A stretch of 64,000 bases of DNA from Polaribacter butkevichii (GCF_038024105.1 NZ_CP150661.1:3191501-3255500); one strand, 5' to 3'; counted from the stretch's first letter, positions 45,150 to 55,430 are shown. Program-made: numbers and translations. Notes: a model not told the origin generated them from the sequence alone.

Positions 45150-47534
45150 CTAGTTTGTTTTTTCTGCAATAACTTCGATGTTTTTAGCGATTTCTTTTTT
45201 TATCACATTTACAGAAACAATGTTTCCTGTTTCTTTAGCTTTTTGTTCAATTTCTTCTATGGTTCCTTCTATTTTTAGAACCTCTTCAGTTACAACACCG
45301 TTCATAATTTTTGTAGTTGTAATAGTTGCTGCTGCTAAATCTCCAGTAGTTTGTGTAATTTCTACTCTAACATCTTTTTTAGAATTGTTGTAATCAGAAA
45401 CGGCATTACTATTTAAAGCAATACTCGGTGCAATTACAAGTGCAACAACAGACATTAATTTTAAAAGAATGTTTAAAGAAGGTCCAGAAGTATCTTTAAA
45501 AGGATCTCCAACAGTATCACCTACAACAGCAGCCTTGTGAGCATCTGTTCCTTTTTTACCTTGCTCTTCAATTGTTTTTTTAGCATTATCCCAAGCACCA
45601 CCTGCGTTAGATTGAAAAATAGCCATTAAAACACCACAAGTAGTTACACCCGCTAATACACCACCTAACATTTCTGCGCCACCAATAAAACCAACAGCTA
45701 CAGGTACAGCAATTGCTAGTAAACCTGGTAATACCATTTCTCTAATAGATGCTTTTGTAGAAATATCAATACATTTTCCATAATCTGCAACACCATCTGC
45801 GTCGTCAAAAATAGCTCTGTCTTCTTTAGAAGCTTTTGTCATATCAGAATCATACTTACGCATTACTTCTAAGGCAGCTTTTAATTTAGGAATATCTCTA
45901 AACTGGCGTCTAACTTCTTCTATCATAGCCATTGCAGCTCTACCTACGGCATTCATAGATAATGCAGAAAATACAAAAGGTAACATACCACCAATTAATA
46001 AACCTGCCATAATTTTAGGCTGAGAAACATCAATAGCAATTACATTTGCAGTTTTCATAAAAGCAGCAAATAACGCTAAAGCAGTTAAAGCTGCAGAAGC
46101 AATAGCAAATCCTTTACCAACTGCTGCCGTTGTATTACCCACTGCATCTAACTTATCTGTACGTTCTCTAACTTCACTTGGTAATTCTGCCATTTCAGCA
46201 ATACCACCTGCGTTATCACATATTGGTCCGTAAGCATCTACTGCTAATTGAATACCTGTATTTGCTAACATACCTACTGCTGCAATAGCAATACCGTATA
46301 AACCTGCAAAATGATGAGATACTATAATTGCTGCTGCAATTAAAAGAATAGGAATCATTGTAGACATCATACCAACACCTAAACCAGCAATAATATTTGT
46401 AGCGGCTCCTGTTTCTGATTGTTTTACAATAGACATTACTGGTTTTTTACCTGTAGCTGTATAATATTCGGTTATTTTACCTACACCTAAACCAGCAACT
46501 AAACCAGCAATTGTTGCCCAAAACACACCCATTGCTCCAGAAGGTAAACCTTCTATAGATTCCGGAATTAAAGCGTTAATAATAAAGTAAGATGCTACAA
46601 CCATTAAGCCAGCAGAACCAAATTCACCAATATTTAAAGCCGTTTGTGGGTTTCCACCGTCTTTTACTCTTACAAAAAAAGTACCTAAAATAGACATTAA
46701 TATACCTACAGCACCCAAAACTAAAGGTAAATAAACGGCACCTAAGCCATCAAAACTAGGTGTTATAATAAAAGCTCCTAAAACCATGGTACCAATTATA
46801 GAACCTACATATGACTCAAATAAATCGGCTCCCATACCAGCAACATCACCAACATTATCACCTACATTATCTGCAATTGTAGCAGGATTTAAGGGGTGAT
46901 CTTCTGGAATACCAGCTTCTACCTTACCAACTAAATCGGCACCAACATCAGCTGCTTTTGTATAAATACCACCACCAACACGTGCAAATAAAGCTATAGA
47001 TGAAGCTCCTAATGAGAAACCAGAAAGAATATTTAATACCATTGCTAAATTTTCTGCTCCGGGCCACATGTTTTGATAAAGCATAAATAAGCCGCTTAAA
47101 CCTAAGATACCTAAACCTACAACGCCTAAGCCCATTACAGCGCCACCTGCAAAAGCAACTTCTAAGGCACGGCCTAATGATGTTCTTGCTGCTTCTGTAG
47201 TTCTAACATTTGCTTTAGTTGCTACTTTCATACCAATAAAACCTGCGAGTGCAGAGCAAATTGCTCCTATAATAAATGATACTGCTACCATTCCGTTAGA
47301 GCCTACTTCATTTGTACCCTTAAAGAATAGTAGAATGGCTACAGCAATTACAAAAATTGCTAAAACTTTGTATTCTGCTTTTAAGAATGCCATTGCTCCA
47401 TCTGCAATGTTTTTTGCTATTCGAGACATTTTTTCGTCACCAACTGCCTGTTTAGAAACCCAACCGCTTTTTAGAAAAACGAAGATTAATGCTACCACAC
47501 CAAAAAGGGGGAGAAATTTTACGATTACTTCCAT
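45150..47534 (-). CDS. hppA: K+-dependent (Na+-type) membrane-bound pyrophosphatase
   Basis: 794 residues, about 14-16 hydrophobic segments. It couples PPi hydrolysis to Na+ (or H+) export. The catalytic loops are present: [41 protein letters not shown], and [37 protein letters not shown] carries Ala where K+-independent enzymes have Lys, indicating the K+-dependent class. After the last helix there is an extra hydrophilic tail of about 80 residues (from [15 protein letters not shown]) that I do not recognise. The soluble pyrophosphatase gene lies upstream on the same strand. Confidence 0.96.
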   Translation of the reverse strand: MEVIVKFLPLFGVVALIFVFLKSGWVSKQAVGDEKMSRIAKNIADGAMAFLKAEYKVLAIFVIAVAILLFFKGTNEVGSNGMVAVSFIIGAICSALAGFIGMKVATKANVRTTEAARTSLGRALEVAFAGGAVMGLGVVGLGILGLSGLFMLYQNMWPGAENLAMVLNILSGFSLGASSIALFARVGGGIYTKAADVGADLVGKVEAGIPEDHPLNPATIADNVGDNVGDVAGMGADLFESYVGSIIGTMVLGAFIITPSFDGLGAVYLPLVLGAVGILMSILGTFFVRVKDGGNPQTALNIGEFGSAGLMVVASYFIINALIPESIEGLPSGAMGVFWATIAGLVAGLGVGKITEYYTATGKKPVMSIVKQSETGAATNIIAGLGVGMMSTMIPILLIAAAIIVSHHFAGLYGIAIAAVGMLANTGIQLAVDAYGPICDNAGGIAEMAELPSEVRERTDKLDAVGNTTAAVGKGFAIASAALTALALFAAFMKTANVIAIDVSQPKIMAGLLIGGMLPFVFSALSMNAVGRAAMAMIEEVRRQFRDIPKLKAALEVMRKYDSDMTKASKEDRAIFDDADGVADYGKCIDISTKASIREMVLPGLLAIAVPVAVGFIGGAEMLGGVLAGVTTCGVLMAIFQSNAGGAWDNAKKTIEEQGKKGTDAHKAAVVGDTVGDPFKDTSGPSLNILLKLMSVVALVIAPSIALNSNAVSDYNNSKKDVRVEITQTTGDLAAATITTTKIMNGVVTEEVLKIEGTIEEIEQKAKETGNIVSVNVIKKEIAKNIEVIAEKTN

Positions 47535-47750
47535 ATTTATTAATTTGTAGTTTGATTTATTTTTTCTTAATAAGCTAAAGTAAGAAAATATATCTCACAA
47601 AAAAAACCGATGTAAATTAAAGATATCGTATTTTAGGGTGGTAAAAATTATATTATCCATACTATGACTTATGTCAGTTTTGTTTAGATATCTAATTGAA
47701 TTTTGATATTACAAACAAATAACGGATAACTATAATCGATAATAAAACAA

Positions 47751-47780
47751 AAAAACCATCTTAATTTTAAGATGGTTTTT
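47751..47780 (-). terminator. Terminator of ppa
   Basis: AAAAACCATCTTAA / TTAAGATGGTTTTT, strong stem with T run on the minus strand as well. It separates ppa from hppA. Confidence 0.8.
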
Positions 47781-47801
47781 GTTTTACGCTGTAGTTTGCT
47801 A

Positions 47802-48353
47802 TTATATAGTAAACGTTCTCTTTTTCTTGTGTTCGCTATCGTCATAACGTTTAACACATTCATCATATATTTTAATTGCAGCAGCTGCATCTCCCCAACC
47901 ACCAGTATCAACTTTTTTCTTTTCTAAGTCTTTATAAACTTGAAAAAAGTGTTCAATCTCTTTTAATCTGTGAGGATTTAAATCTGCAATATCTTCTTTT
48001 TTACTCCAAATTGGATCAGAAACAGGTACACAAATTATTTTTTCATCCGGACCTTTTTCATCTGTCATATAGAAAACTCCAATAGGTCTAACTTCCATAA
48101 CTACCATTGGGTAGGTTGGTTGATGTCCTAAAACTAATACATCTAATGGATCTGCATCTAATGCTAAAGTTTCTGGAATAAACCCGTAATCACCAGGGTA
48201 CATCATAGATGAAAATAACATTCTGTCGAATCTAATTTTGTGTAATGTAAAATCATATTCATATTTATTTCTACTTCCTTTAGGTATCTCTATAAGTACA
48301 TCAAAAGTTACTTGTTTTTTCTCTTCTTTACTCATTGGTTTTGGTTCTTTCAT
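47802..48353 (-). CDS. ppa: Soluble inorganic pyrophosphatase (family I)
   Basis: 183 residues. It hydrolyses PPi to phosphate. The family I pattern is visible: VLIEIPKGSRNKYEYD, YPGDYGFIPETLALDADPLDVLVL (metal-binding Asp triplet), and the acidic ADPIWSKKEDI-like stretch. The first ATG gives MKEPKPMSKEEKKQ; a second Met at residue 7 is possible. A stem-loop separates it from hppA, so cotranscription is not certain. Confidence 0.95.
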   Translation of the reverse strand: MKEPKPMSKEEKKQVTFDVLIEIPKGSRNKYEYDFTLHKIRFDRMLFSSMMYPGDYGFIPETLALDADPLDVLVLGHQPTYPMVVMEVRPIGVFYMTDEKGPDEKIICVPVSDPIWSKKEDIADLNPHRLKEIEHFFQVYKDLEKKKVDTGGWGDAAAAIKIYDECVKRYDDSEHKKKRTFTI

Positions 48354-48367
48354 TATTTGGATTTACA

Positions 48368-48375
48368 CAAAAATA
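48368..48375 (-). promoter_or_regulatory. Candidate -7 element of ppa
   Basis: TATTTTTG on the minus strand, 14 bp before the ATG; no TTG at the usual spacing. Confidence 0.4.
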
Positions 48376-48476
48376 GTTATAAATTAAATTTTATTTTAGC
48401 TTTTAGGGCGTAAATTTACGCAAAGGTTTTCGAATAGGTTAAATATCAGAATAAAAAAACCATCACTTTTATTATT

Positions 48477-50984
48477 TTAAAAATTAAATCTTAAACCTGC
48501 GGTTATACCAAATTTTCTTGCTTCTGGATTATCTAAGTAGTTTCCTCTAAAATTAAAGTCTACTCGTAATATTTTAAAAATGTTGGCAACTCCCACGCTG
48601 TATTCATAATAGGGGTCTTTAGAAGGAGCTCTTAAAAGTATTTCATTACTATTGCCTGTTGTATTAAGTGCTATATTTTTGTCTGAAATATTTCCTATAA
48701 AAGTCTTAAATCCTATTACTGTTCTTAATTTTGTCTTTTTTAACAAAGGTATCCTAGAAAATATTCTTCCATTAAAATTATGCTCTAAATGAAAAGAAGC
48801 GTATTTATCTGTTGTAAATTCGTAAAAATTTAACAGGTTAAATGTGTTGTTAAATATAAAATAGGTTTGGTTTCCAGGAGCAACACTTAACAAACCTAAA
48901 GGTACTTCACCAAATGTTTTACCTGTTTCTAGAGATGTTTTTAATCTACCTAAACCTCCAATTTCCCATAATTTAAAAAATGAAAATTGAACCTTTGTAT
49001 AATTAAAGTCGCTATCAAAAATATTTTTACTACCTCGAGTTATTTGTGTAAAGTATTGTGTAAAATCTGTGTTTGCGGCATCTCTTTGAACTCCAAAACC
49101 AGACATTTTTCTTTTAGGATAATAGCCTGCAGAAAAAACAGTTTCTAATTGTCTTATTTTTGATGAAATACCTGTTGTAGCGTCAGCATCATTATAATCT
49201 AAACTAAAAGTGTCTGAAGCAGAACTAAGTGTTTTGTAATTTGCAGAAAGTTTTAATATTAGGTTTGGTGTTGGTTCAATTTCTCCTGTAAGGGTGGTAA
49301 TATTAATTTTAGTTAGTTTATCATTTGTACCAGTTCCTATTAAAGAAGAGGATCCGTCGCTTCTACCTAATACGTCTGTAGTAGCAGTTAAAGTTGCTCC
49401 AATTTGTTCTATATCATTCTTTTTACCGCCCGTAATTATAAATCTGTTTTTTTTGTTGACGAGCCATTTTGCCTGAAAACCATATTTTAGGTTTTTATCT
49501 TTAAAACCATAAGCGGTGTAAGCTTCTAATCTAAATAAATCGTTTGTAGATTTATAGGTTCGTCCTCCAACTCTTACCCGCAATCCTTCTACGTCGTTAA
49601 AACCAAAAGTAGAAAAGATGGGGCCATAATCTATATTTAAAGCATCGATTTCAAAATATCCAGAATAGGCTGTTTGAACTGCTTTGTTAATGTTTTTAAA
49701 CTTTTTAACGGTTTTTAAGGTGTCTATTAGTTTATAAATTCCTTTTTCGTTTTCATTTAACTCCTCTAATCTGTTCTCATTCCAAAACTCTTTAGGTTTA
49801 CTATAGGAATCTTCATTGGCCGTAAAAACTTTTTTATCGTAAAAACGTTCATCTTTTAAAGGTTTATTAAAAACATAATCTTTATAGATGGTTGTTTTTT
49901 TACCGTACACTCCTCTAGATTTGTCTTTTTTACTAAGCGCAAAATCAGATAATAAATAATCTCGCTTTAAGACAAAAATAGAGTCGTTAAGTAACTCAAA
50001 TTCTTGTTCTATATAAACGTCTTTAACCCAGTTTATATTGGCGTTTTTTACTACTTGTAAGTTAATTTCTTTTACGGCAAAGGTAGAATCGTTTACCCAA
50101 AAGTTTCCTTTAAAAGTAAGTTCGTTTTTTCTTCTAGGGTAATAAATAATATTATAACACCATTTTTTACCAATATAGGTGCTGTCTGCTAAAACATAAT
50201 TGTAATTATTTATTCCTGTTTTAGATAATGGGCTAACAAAGCTTTTATCAAAAATTTTTAAATAATTATCATAGATATTGTATTCAGAATATAAATCATC
50301 AATATAATTTATAAGTTGTTGGTCTTTGTTAAAACCAGAGTTTTGATTGGCTATTAAAACTTCTTTTTCTTTTTTTAAAATATTATCACCATACACTTCA
50401 GAGAGTCCTTCGTTTAAAAATACAGGTAAAAAAGTTTTTCCTGTTACGCTAGAAGTATCAATATCTTTAAAAACAAACTCTAGGCCTTTAAATATTTTTT
50501 TCTGTTGTAGTTTCTTATCGATTGTATTTAAATCGAATTCTACTTTTGTATATTTCTTATATTGATATTGATTAAAATGACTTAATCCATTTTTACGCTT
50601 CTGTGCCCAAATTTTTCTAAGAATATCAATTGCAGGATTATTTTTTTTAGGTTGTTTACCTGTTACTATTATTATTTCTTTTAGCGCATCTGTTTCTTCT
50701 TCTAACGTAAATTTTAGATTGTAGTTAATTTTTGCTGCTAAAGGAATAATTAAAGTTTTAAAACCAATGAAAGATATTTTTAGTTCTTTCCAATCTTCTT
50801 TAGATTCTAAATAAAAGCCACCGTTTTCATTGCTTGTTGTTCCTTCTGTAGATCCATTAAATTGTATGCTACAATAAGGTATTGGTATGTTATCTATGTC
50901 TGTGATAATACCTTTTACTTTGGTTTGTGCTACTAAAGAGATGGCACAAAAAAGGATGCTAATTAGAGTTAATTTTATTTTCAT
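48477..50984 (-). CDS. DUF5686 outer-membrane protein with carboxypeptidase-like domain
   Basis: 835 residues. Signal peptide (1-19), carboxypeptidase-regulatory-like domain (about 20-105, KVKGIITDIDNIPIPYCSIQFNG), then the DUF5686 region with KKNNPAIDILRKIWAQKRKNG, and a C-terminal beta-barrel of repeated amphipathic strands ending KFGITAGLRFNF (aromatic end). It is an outer-membrane protein of unknown role, common in Flavobacteriia. Not obviously linked to the flanking pyrophosphatase and pdhB genes. Confidence 0.9.
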   Translation of the reverse strand: MKIKLTLISILFCAISLVAQTKVKGIITDIDNIPIPYCSIQFNGSTEGTTSNENGGFYLESKEDWKELKISFIGFKTLIIPLAAKINYNLKFTLEEETDALKEIIIVTGKQPKKNNPAIDILRKIWAQKRKNGLSHFNQYQYKKYTKVEFDLNTIDKKLQQKKIFKGLEFVFKDIDTSSVTGKTFLPVFLNEGLSEVYGDNILKKEKEVLIANQNSGFNKDQQLINYIDDLYSEYNIYDNYLKIFDKSFVSPLSKTGINNYNYVLADSTYIGKKWCYNIIYYPRRKNELTFKGNFWVNDSTFAVKEINLQVVKNANINWVKDVYIEQEFELLNDSIFVLKRDYLLSDFALSKKDKSRGVYGKKTTIYKDYVFNKPLKDERFYDKKVFTANEDSYSKPKEFWNENRLEELNENEKGIYKLIDTLKTVKKFKNINKAVQTAYSGYFEIDALNIDYGPIFSTFGFNDVEGLRVRVGGRTYKSTNDLFRLEAYTAYGFKDKNLKYGFQAKWLVNKKNRFIITGGKKNDIEQIGATLTATTDVLGRSDGSSSLIGTGTNDKLTKINITTLTGEIEPTPNLILKLSANYKTLSSASDTFSLDYNDADATTGISSKIRQLETVFSAGYYPKRKMSGFGVQRDAANTDFTQYFTQITRGSKNIFDSDFNYTKVQFSFFKLWEIGGLGRLKTSLETGKTFGEVPLGLLSVAPGNQTYFIFNNTFNLLNFYEFTTDKYASFHLEHNFNGRIFSRIPLLKKTKLRTVIGFKTFIGNISDKNIALNTTGNSNEILLRAPSKDPYYEYSVGVANIFKILRVDFNFRGNYLDNPEARKFGITAGLRFNF

Positions 50985-51150
50985 GATTAATAAATAATCC
51001 TGGTTATATTTTGTAAAGCTTTAAATAATGTGTTTGTTAATGTATTATTCTTAAGTCGATATTTATTTATTTTATTACACGATAAAAAAAAGAATACAAA
51101 AAATATTTAAGAAAGTTAAAGTGTTTAAAATCTTAATCATTTAAACAACA

Positions 51151-51184
51151 AAAAGGCTTTTAAATTGAGATTTAAAAGCCTTTT
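51151..51184 (-). terminator. Terminator of pdhB
   Basis: AAAAGGCTTTTAAA / TTTAAAAGCCTTTT, 14-bp perfect stem, 6-nt loop, T run on the minus strand. Confidence 0.88.
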
Positions 51185-51207
51185 TTGTTTTAGATATGTT
51201 GTTGTAT

Positions 51208-52188
51208 TTATTTTAAATACATTACTTCTTTAACAGCAGCAATTACATCTTTATAATTTGGTATCCATTTCTCTAATAATACAGGAGAATAAGGAGCAGG
51301 AGTATCTGCCGTTGTAATTCTTTTAATAGGTGCATCTAAAAAGTCAAATGCTTCTTGTTGAACTCTATATGTAATTTCTGTAGAAATACTAGCAAATGGC
51401 CAAGATTCTTCTAAAATTACTAATCTATTAGTCTTTTTTACTGATGTGATAATAGCAGCATGATCCATAGGACGTACTGTTCTTAAATCAATAATTTCAA
51501 CAGAAATATTTTCTTTTGCTAACTCATCTGCAGCAGTGTATGCTTCCTTAATAATTTTTCCAAAAGAAACAATAGTTACATCTGTTCCTGCTCTTTTAAT
51601 GTCTGCAACTCCAATAGGGATAATGTATTCTCCTTCTGGGATTTCCATTTTGTCTCCATACATTTGCTCAGACTCCATAAAAATTACTGGATCATCATCT
51701 CTAATAGCAGCTTTTAATAACCCTTTTGCATCATACGGGTTAGAAGGTACAATAACCTTTAAACCAGGTGTATTTGCAAACCAGTTTTCAAATGCTTGTG
51801 AGTGCGTTGCACCTAATTGACCTGCAGAACCTGTTGGTCCTCTAAAAACGATTGGGCAATTAAACTGTCCACCAGACATTTGTCTAATCTTTGCAGCATT
51901 ATTTATAATTTGATCAATTCCAACTAAAGAGAAATTAAAAGTCATATACTCTACAATTGGCCTAAGACCATTCATAGCAGAACCTACTGCAACTCCTGCA
52001 AAACCAAGTTCAGCAATTGGTGTATCTATAACACGTTTAGCACCAAACTCATCTAACATACCTTTAGATGCTTTGTAAGCACCATTATATTCTGCAACTT
52101 CTTCTCCCATTAAATAAATGCTTTCATCTCTGCGCATTTCTTCACTCATGGCTTCACAAATTGCCTCTCTGAACTGAACTGTTTTCAT
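51208..52188 (-). CDS. pdhB: Pyruvate dehydrogenase E1 component, beta subunit
   Basis: 326 residues, standard length. Forms the alpha2beta2 E1 decarboxylase with the alpha subunit, which is not in the window. Seen: FREAICEAMSEEMRRDESIYLMGEEVAEYNGAYK, the TPP-binding region (TPIAELGFAGVAVGSAMNGLRP), and the C-terminal transketolase-like domain (SFGKIIKEAYTAADELAKEN, then EIIDLRTVRPMD). A TACTTTTG element lies 32 bp upstream. Confidence 0.95.
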   Translation of the reverse strand: MKTVQFREAICEAMSEEMRRDESIYLMGEEVAEYNGAYKASKGMLDEFGAKRVIDTPIAELGFAGVAVGSAMNGLRPIVEYMTFNFSLVGIDQIINNAAKIRQMSGGQFNCPIVFRGPTGSAGQLGATHSQAFENWFANTPGLKVIVPSNPYDAKGLLKAAIRDDDPVIFMESEQMYGDKMEIPEGEYIIPIGVADIKRAGTDVTIVSFGKIIKEAYTAADELAKENISVEIIDLRTVRPMDHAAIITSVKKTNRLVILEESWPFASISTEITYRVQQEAFDFLDAPIKRITTADTPAPYSPVLLEKWIPNYKDVIAAVKEVMYLK

Positions 52189-52219
52189 TGAATTTAAATT
52201 ATTGTTTGTTTTCGATACG

Positions 52220-52227
52220 CAAAAGTA
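52220..52227 (-). promoter_or_regulatory. Candidate -7 element of pdhB
   Basis: TACTTTTG on the minus strand, matching TAnnTTTG, 32 bp before the start. Confidence 0.4.
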
Positions 52228-52285
52228 AGGAATTTATGAGTAAAAAAACTGTACTTTTATCTCAAAAATAGAAGAAGTTTATATT

Positions 52286-53458
52286 TTGAGCAAGTTTCCT
52301 TATTTTGTTAGTAATCAAAAAATATTTTTAACTTTATATTTAGTTATAAATTCACTTTTTGTTTTAAAGTATTCAGAAAGAATAAAGTTATTACCAAGCT
52401 TTATGTTTGTACTATTTTATAATGTTATGGTACTCTCTGTTTTTATGCTATATAAGAGATTATTGTCTTTTTTAAATTCAATTAGAAATCTAAATATATT
52501 TCTTTTAGGGGGCTCTCTTATTTTCTTTTGTTTGTTACTATTCATCAATTTTAAGATCGATGGATTGAGCTTAAATTCAGATAGATGGTCTGCCTTAGAG
52601 GTTTTAATAAAAAGTATTTTAGAAGGGAAGTATCCTTATGCCGTTTTAGATCATTTAGATAATACAACCTCTAATTTACCAGGGTTATTTTTTATTGGTT
52701 TACCCTTTTATTTGCTTGGAAGCGTTGATCTATTGCAGCCGTTTACGTTTTTGTTTCTATCTCTATTTGTTATATATTCTAAAATTAAAAATGATGAAAA
52801 GGTTTTTATATTCTTACTAATTTTAATGGCACCTTCTTATTTTTGGGAAATAATAGCTAAAAGCGATTTAATGAGTAATTGTATATTATTACTTATTTTT
52901 ATTTCTTTTTGGCAGAAAAAATATAAAAACGACCTTTTTAAGAATAAAAGTTTACTTGCTTTCCTTTTAGCTCTTTTTGTATTAACAAGAGGTATTGTTG
53001 TAATTCCGTTAACTATTTTTTTATTCGCAGATTTTCTAAAGATCACTTTAAAAAAGAAATTAGTGCTATCAGGTTATTTTTTGCTTTTTATAGGGTTAAT
53101 TTCATTGCCCGTTTTTATAGATTTACCAAGTACAGAGTTTATAAAAGAACACAATCCCTTTAATCACCAGACAAGTTATGCACCTAAAAGTTTAATAATT
53201 GTATCCTTATTATTACCATTTCTATTTTCATTTAAAGTAAAAGTAAGTAGTGATGTTTTTTTGTATACGATCTATGTATTAGCTAGTTTAATGGTTGTTA
53301 CGTTTGTTTTAAATTGCTTAGAAGAAGGGTTTTACGAAAATATTTACGGTAACTTGTTCGATATTTCATACTTGTCTATGGTGTTGCCTTTTATCGTGTT
53401 TTATTTTTTAGAAAAGTTTAAAAATCAAAACAATAGTTTCCTTGAAAATAATAAATAA
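52286..53458 (+). CDS. Polytopic membrane protein, possibly GT-C-type glycosyltransferase-like
   Basis: 390 residues from a TTG start (52286); the next in-frame ATG (residue 38) would lose a helix. About 10 membrane segments. A stretch DRWSALEVLIKSILEGKYPYA, in a loop after the third segment, resembles the loop of GT-C/GT87-type mannosyl or arabinosyl transferases, but I cannot name the family. The gene stands alone, about 97 bp from pdhB (divergent) and 85 bp before etfB. Confidence 0.75.
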   Translation: MSKFPYFVSNQKIFLTLYLVINSLFVLKYSERIKLLPSFMFVLFYNVMVLSVFMLYKRLLSFLNSIRNLNIFLLGGSLIFFCLLLFINFKIDGLSLNSDRWSALEVLIKSILEGKYPYAVLDHLDNTTSNLPGLFFIGLPFYLLGSVDLLQPFTFLFLSLFVIYSKIKNDEKVFIFLLILMAPSYFWEIIAKSDLMSNCILLLIFISFWQKKYKNDLFKNKSLLAFLLALFVLTRGIVVIPLTIFLFADFLKITLKKKLVLSGYFLLFIGLISLPVFIDLPSTEFIKEHNPFNHQTSYAPKSLIIVSLLLPFLFSFKVKVSSDVFLYTIYVLASLMVVTFVLNCLEEGFYENIYGNLFDISYLSMVLPFIVFYFLEKFKNQNNSFLENNK

Positions 53459-53463
53459 TTAAA

Positions 53464-53491
53464 AAATTTACTATGCATGCATAGTAAATTT
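53464..53491. promoter_or_regulatory. 28-bp perfect palindrome upstream of etfBA, candidate operator
   Basis: The arms mirror perfectly around ACTATGCATGCATAGT. The -7-like TAATTTCG (53505-53512) starts 13 bp further, so the palindrome covers the -33 region. It is 53 bp before the etfB ATG. The preceding gene ends 5 bp to its left, so it could also work as a terminator hairpin, though there is no T run. A dimeric repressor site is the likelier reading. Confidence 0.6.
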
Positions 53492-53543
53492 AAAAATAAA
53501 TACGTAATTTCGTCAACAAGAAAAGAATATAAAATTATAATTT

Positions 53544-54290
53544 ATGAAAATATTAGTTTGTATTAGTCACGTTCCTGATACCACGTCTAAGATTAATTTT
53601 ACAGAAAATGATACAAAGTTCGATACCAACGGAGTTCAGTTTGTAATTAATCCTTACGATGAGTTTTGCTTAACAAGAGCAATGTGGTTTAAAGAAAAAC
53701 AAGGAGCAACTGTAACCATTGTAAATGTTGGTGGAGCAGAAACAGAACCAACATTACGTAAAGCTTTAGCTATTGGTGCAGATAATGCAATTCGTGTAAA
53801 TGTAAACCCAACAGACGGGTTACAAGTAGCAAAAGAATTAGCTGCAGTTGTTAAAAATGGTGGATACGATTTAGTATTGGCAGGAAAAGAATCTGCAGAT
53901 TATAACGGACAAATGGTTCCTGGAATGTTAGCCTCTTTAACAGATTTTAATTTTATAAATGGTTGTGTGGGCATAGAAGTAGACGGTAGAAGCGTTTCTG
54001 CAACAAGAGAAATTGATGGAGGTAATGAAACCTTATCATCAAACCTACCTTTAGTTATAGGAGGTCAAAAAGGAGTTGTAGAAGAAAAAGACTTACGCAT
54101 ACCAAATATGCGTGGTATTATGATGGCACGTAAAAAACCTTTACAAGTTATAGAAGGAGTAGGTGCAACAGCAGCTACAAGTGTTCAGTCTTTTGAAAAA
54201 CCAGCACCAAAAGGAGCCGTAAAATTAGTAGATGCAGACAATGTAGATGAGTTAATTAGCTTATTACATAACGAAGCAAAAGTAATATAA
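53544..54290 (+). CDS. etfB: Electron transfer flavoprotein, beta subunit
   Basis: 248 residues. It carries electrons from acyl-CoA dehydrogenases. Seen: ISHVPDTTSKINF, the NPYDEFCL(T)RA region, the AMP/FAD-binding loop LALAIGADNAIRV, ESADYNGQMVPGMLA, and the end MMARKKPLQVIEG. Preceded by the 28-bp palindrome and followed by etfA across a 106-bp spacer of inverted repeats. Confidence 0.97.
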   Translation: MKILVCISHVPDTTSKINFTENDTKFDTNGVQFVINPYDEFCLTRAMWFKEKQGATVTIVNVGGAETEPTLRKALAIGADNAIRVNVNPTDGLQVAKELAAVVKNGGYDLVLAGKESADYNGQMVPGMLASLTDFNFINGCVGIEVDGRSVSATREIDGGNETLSSNLPLVIGGQKGVVEEKDLRIPNMRGIMMARKKPLQVIEGVGATAATSVQSFEKPAPKGAVKLVDADNVDELISLLHNEAKVI

Positions 54291-54294
54291 AGAG

Positions 54295-54369
54295 GTGTAA
54301 TTGGTGAATTGTTGAATCGTGTAATTGTTATAACGATTACCCAACAATTACACAGTTAAACAATTACAC
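54295..54369. repeat. Nested inverted repeats between etfB and etfA
   Basis: GTGTAATTG occurs at 54295 and again (GTGTAATTGTT) at 54319, and its complement AACAATTACAC at 54343 and 54359. The inner pair makes an 11-bp stem with a 13-nt loop; the outer pair makes a second stem around it. A partial fifth copy (TACACAATT) follows at about 54373. Confidence 0.75.
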
Positions 54370-54396
54370 ATTTACACAATTTAAAAAAATAAATAT

Positions 54397-55353
54397 ATGT
54401 CTGTTTTAGTTTTTGCCGAATCATCGGAAGGAAAATTTAAGAAAACTGCTTTTGAAGTAGTTTCATATGGAAAAAAAGTTGCAGAACAATTAGGTACTAA
54501 TGTTGTTGCATTAACAATAAACGCTAACGATTCATCAGAATTATATACATACGGAGCAGAAAAAGTAGTAACAGTATCTAACGATGCTTTAAATACTTTT
54601 AATGCAAAACAATATGCCGCTATAGTTACAGAAGTAGCAAAAGCCCAAAGTGCAACGGTTGTTGTTGTAGACTCTAGTATAGATGGTTTGTATTTAGCAC
54701 CACTAGTAGCTGTAGATTTAGAAGCAGGTTGTGTATCTAACGTAGTAGCTGCACCATCAAGCACAAGCCCGTTTACAGTAAAAAGAAAAACATTTTCTAA
54801 CAAAACATTTTCTAACACTGTAATCTCTACAGATCATAAAGTAATCGGAGTCGCTAAAAACTCTTACGGAGTTCATGAGAATCCTGTTGCCGGATCTACA
54901 GAAGCTTTTGAACCTGCCATTGCAGCATCTGGAGTAACATCAGAAAAAGTAGAAAGAGTTACCGGTAAAGTTACCATTGCAGATGCAGACATTGTAGTTT
55001 CTGCAGGTAGAGGTTTAAAAGGACCAGAAAATTGGGGTATGATAGAAGAATTGGCAGACGTTTTAGGTGCTGCAAGTGCTTGTTCTAAACCCGTTTCAGA
55101 TTTAGGATGGCGTCCACATTCAGAACACGTAGGGCAAACAGGTAAGCCTGTAGCTGCAAACCTATATATTGCCATCGGAATTTCTGGTGCAATTCAGCAT
55201 TTAGCAGGTATCAATGCCTCTAAAGTAAAAGTAGTTATCAACACAGATCCAGAAGCACCTTTCTTTAAGGCGGCAGATTACGGAATTGTTGGCGATGCTT
55301 TTGAAGTTGTGCCAAAATTAATCGAAAAATTAAAAGCATTTAAAGCTTCTTAA
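54397..55353 (+). CDS. etfA: Electron transfer flavoprotein, alpha subunit
   Basis: 318 residues, standard length. The N-terminal domain carries VLVFAESSEGKFKKTAFEVV, and the C-terminal FAD domain carries GRGLKGPENWGMIEELADVLGAA, RPHSEHVGQTGKPVAANLYIAIGISGAIQHLAGI and the final AADYGIVGDAFEVVPKL. Forms the ETF heterodimer with EtfB. Confidence 0.97.
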   Translation: MSVLVFAESSEGKFKKTAFEVVSYGKKVAEQLGTNVVALTINANDSSELYTYGAEKVVTVSNDALNTFNAKQYAAIVTEVAKAQSATVVVVDSSIDGLYLAPLVAVDLEAGCVSNVVAAPSSTSPFTVKRKTFSNKTFSNTVISTDHKVIGVAKNSYGVHENPVAGSTEAFEPAIAASGVTSEKVERVTGKVTIADADIVVSAGRGLKGPENWGMIEELADVLGAASACSKPVSDLGWRPHSEHVGQTGKPVAANLYIAIGISGAIQHLAGINASKVKVVINTDPEAPFFKAADYGIVGDAFEVVPKLIEKLKAFKAS

Positions 55354-55395
55354 GATCTTTTGGGCGTGCCCAAATTATTTGACAACATCATATTT

Positions 55396-55430
55396 AAAAA
55401 ACCTATCAACTATAAAATTTGATAGGTTTT
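55396..55430 (+). terminator. Terminator of etfBA
   Basis: AAAACCTATCAA / TTGATAGGTTTT, 12-bp perfect stem, T run. Confidence 0.85.
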
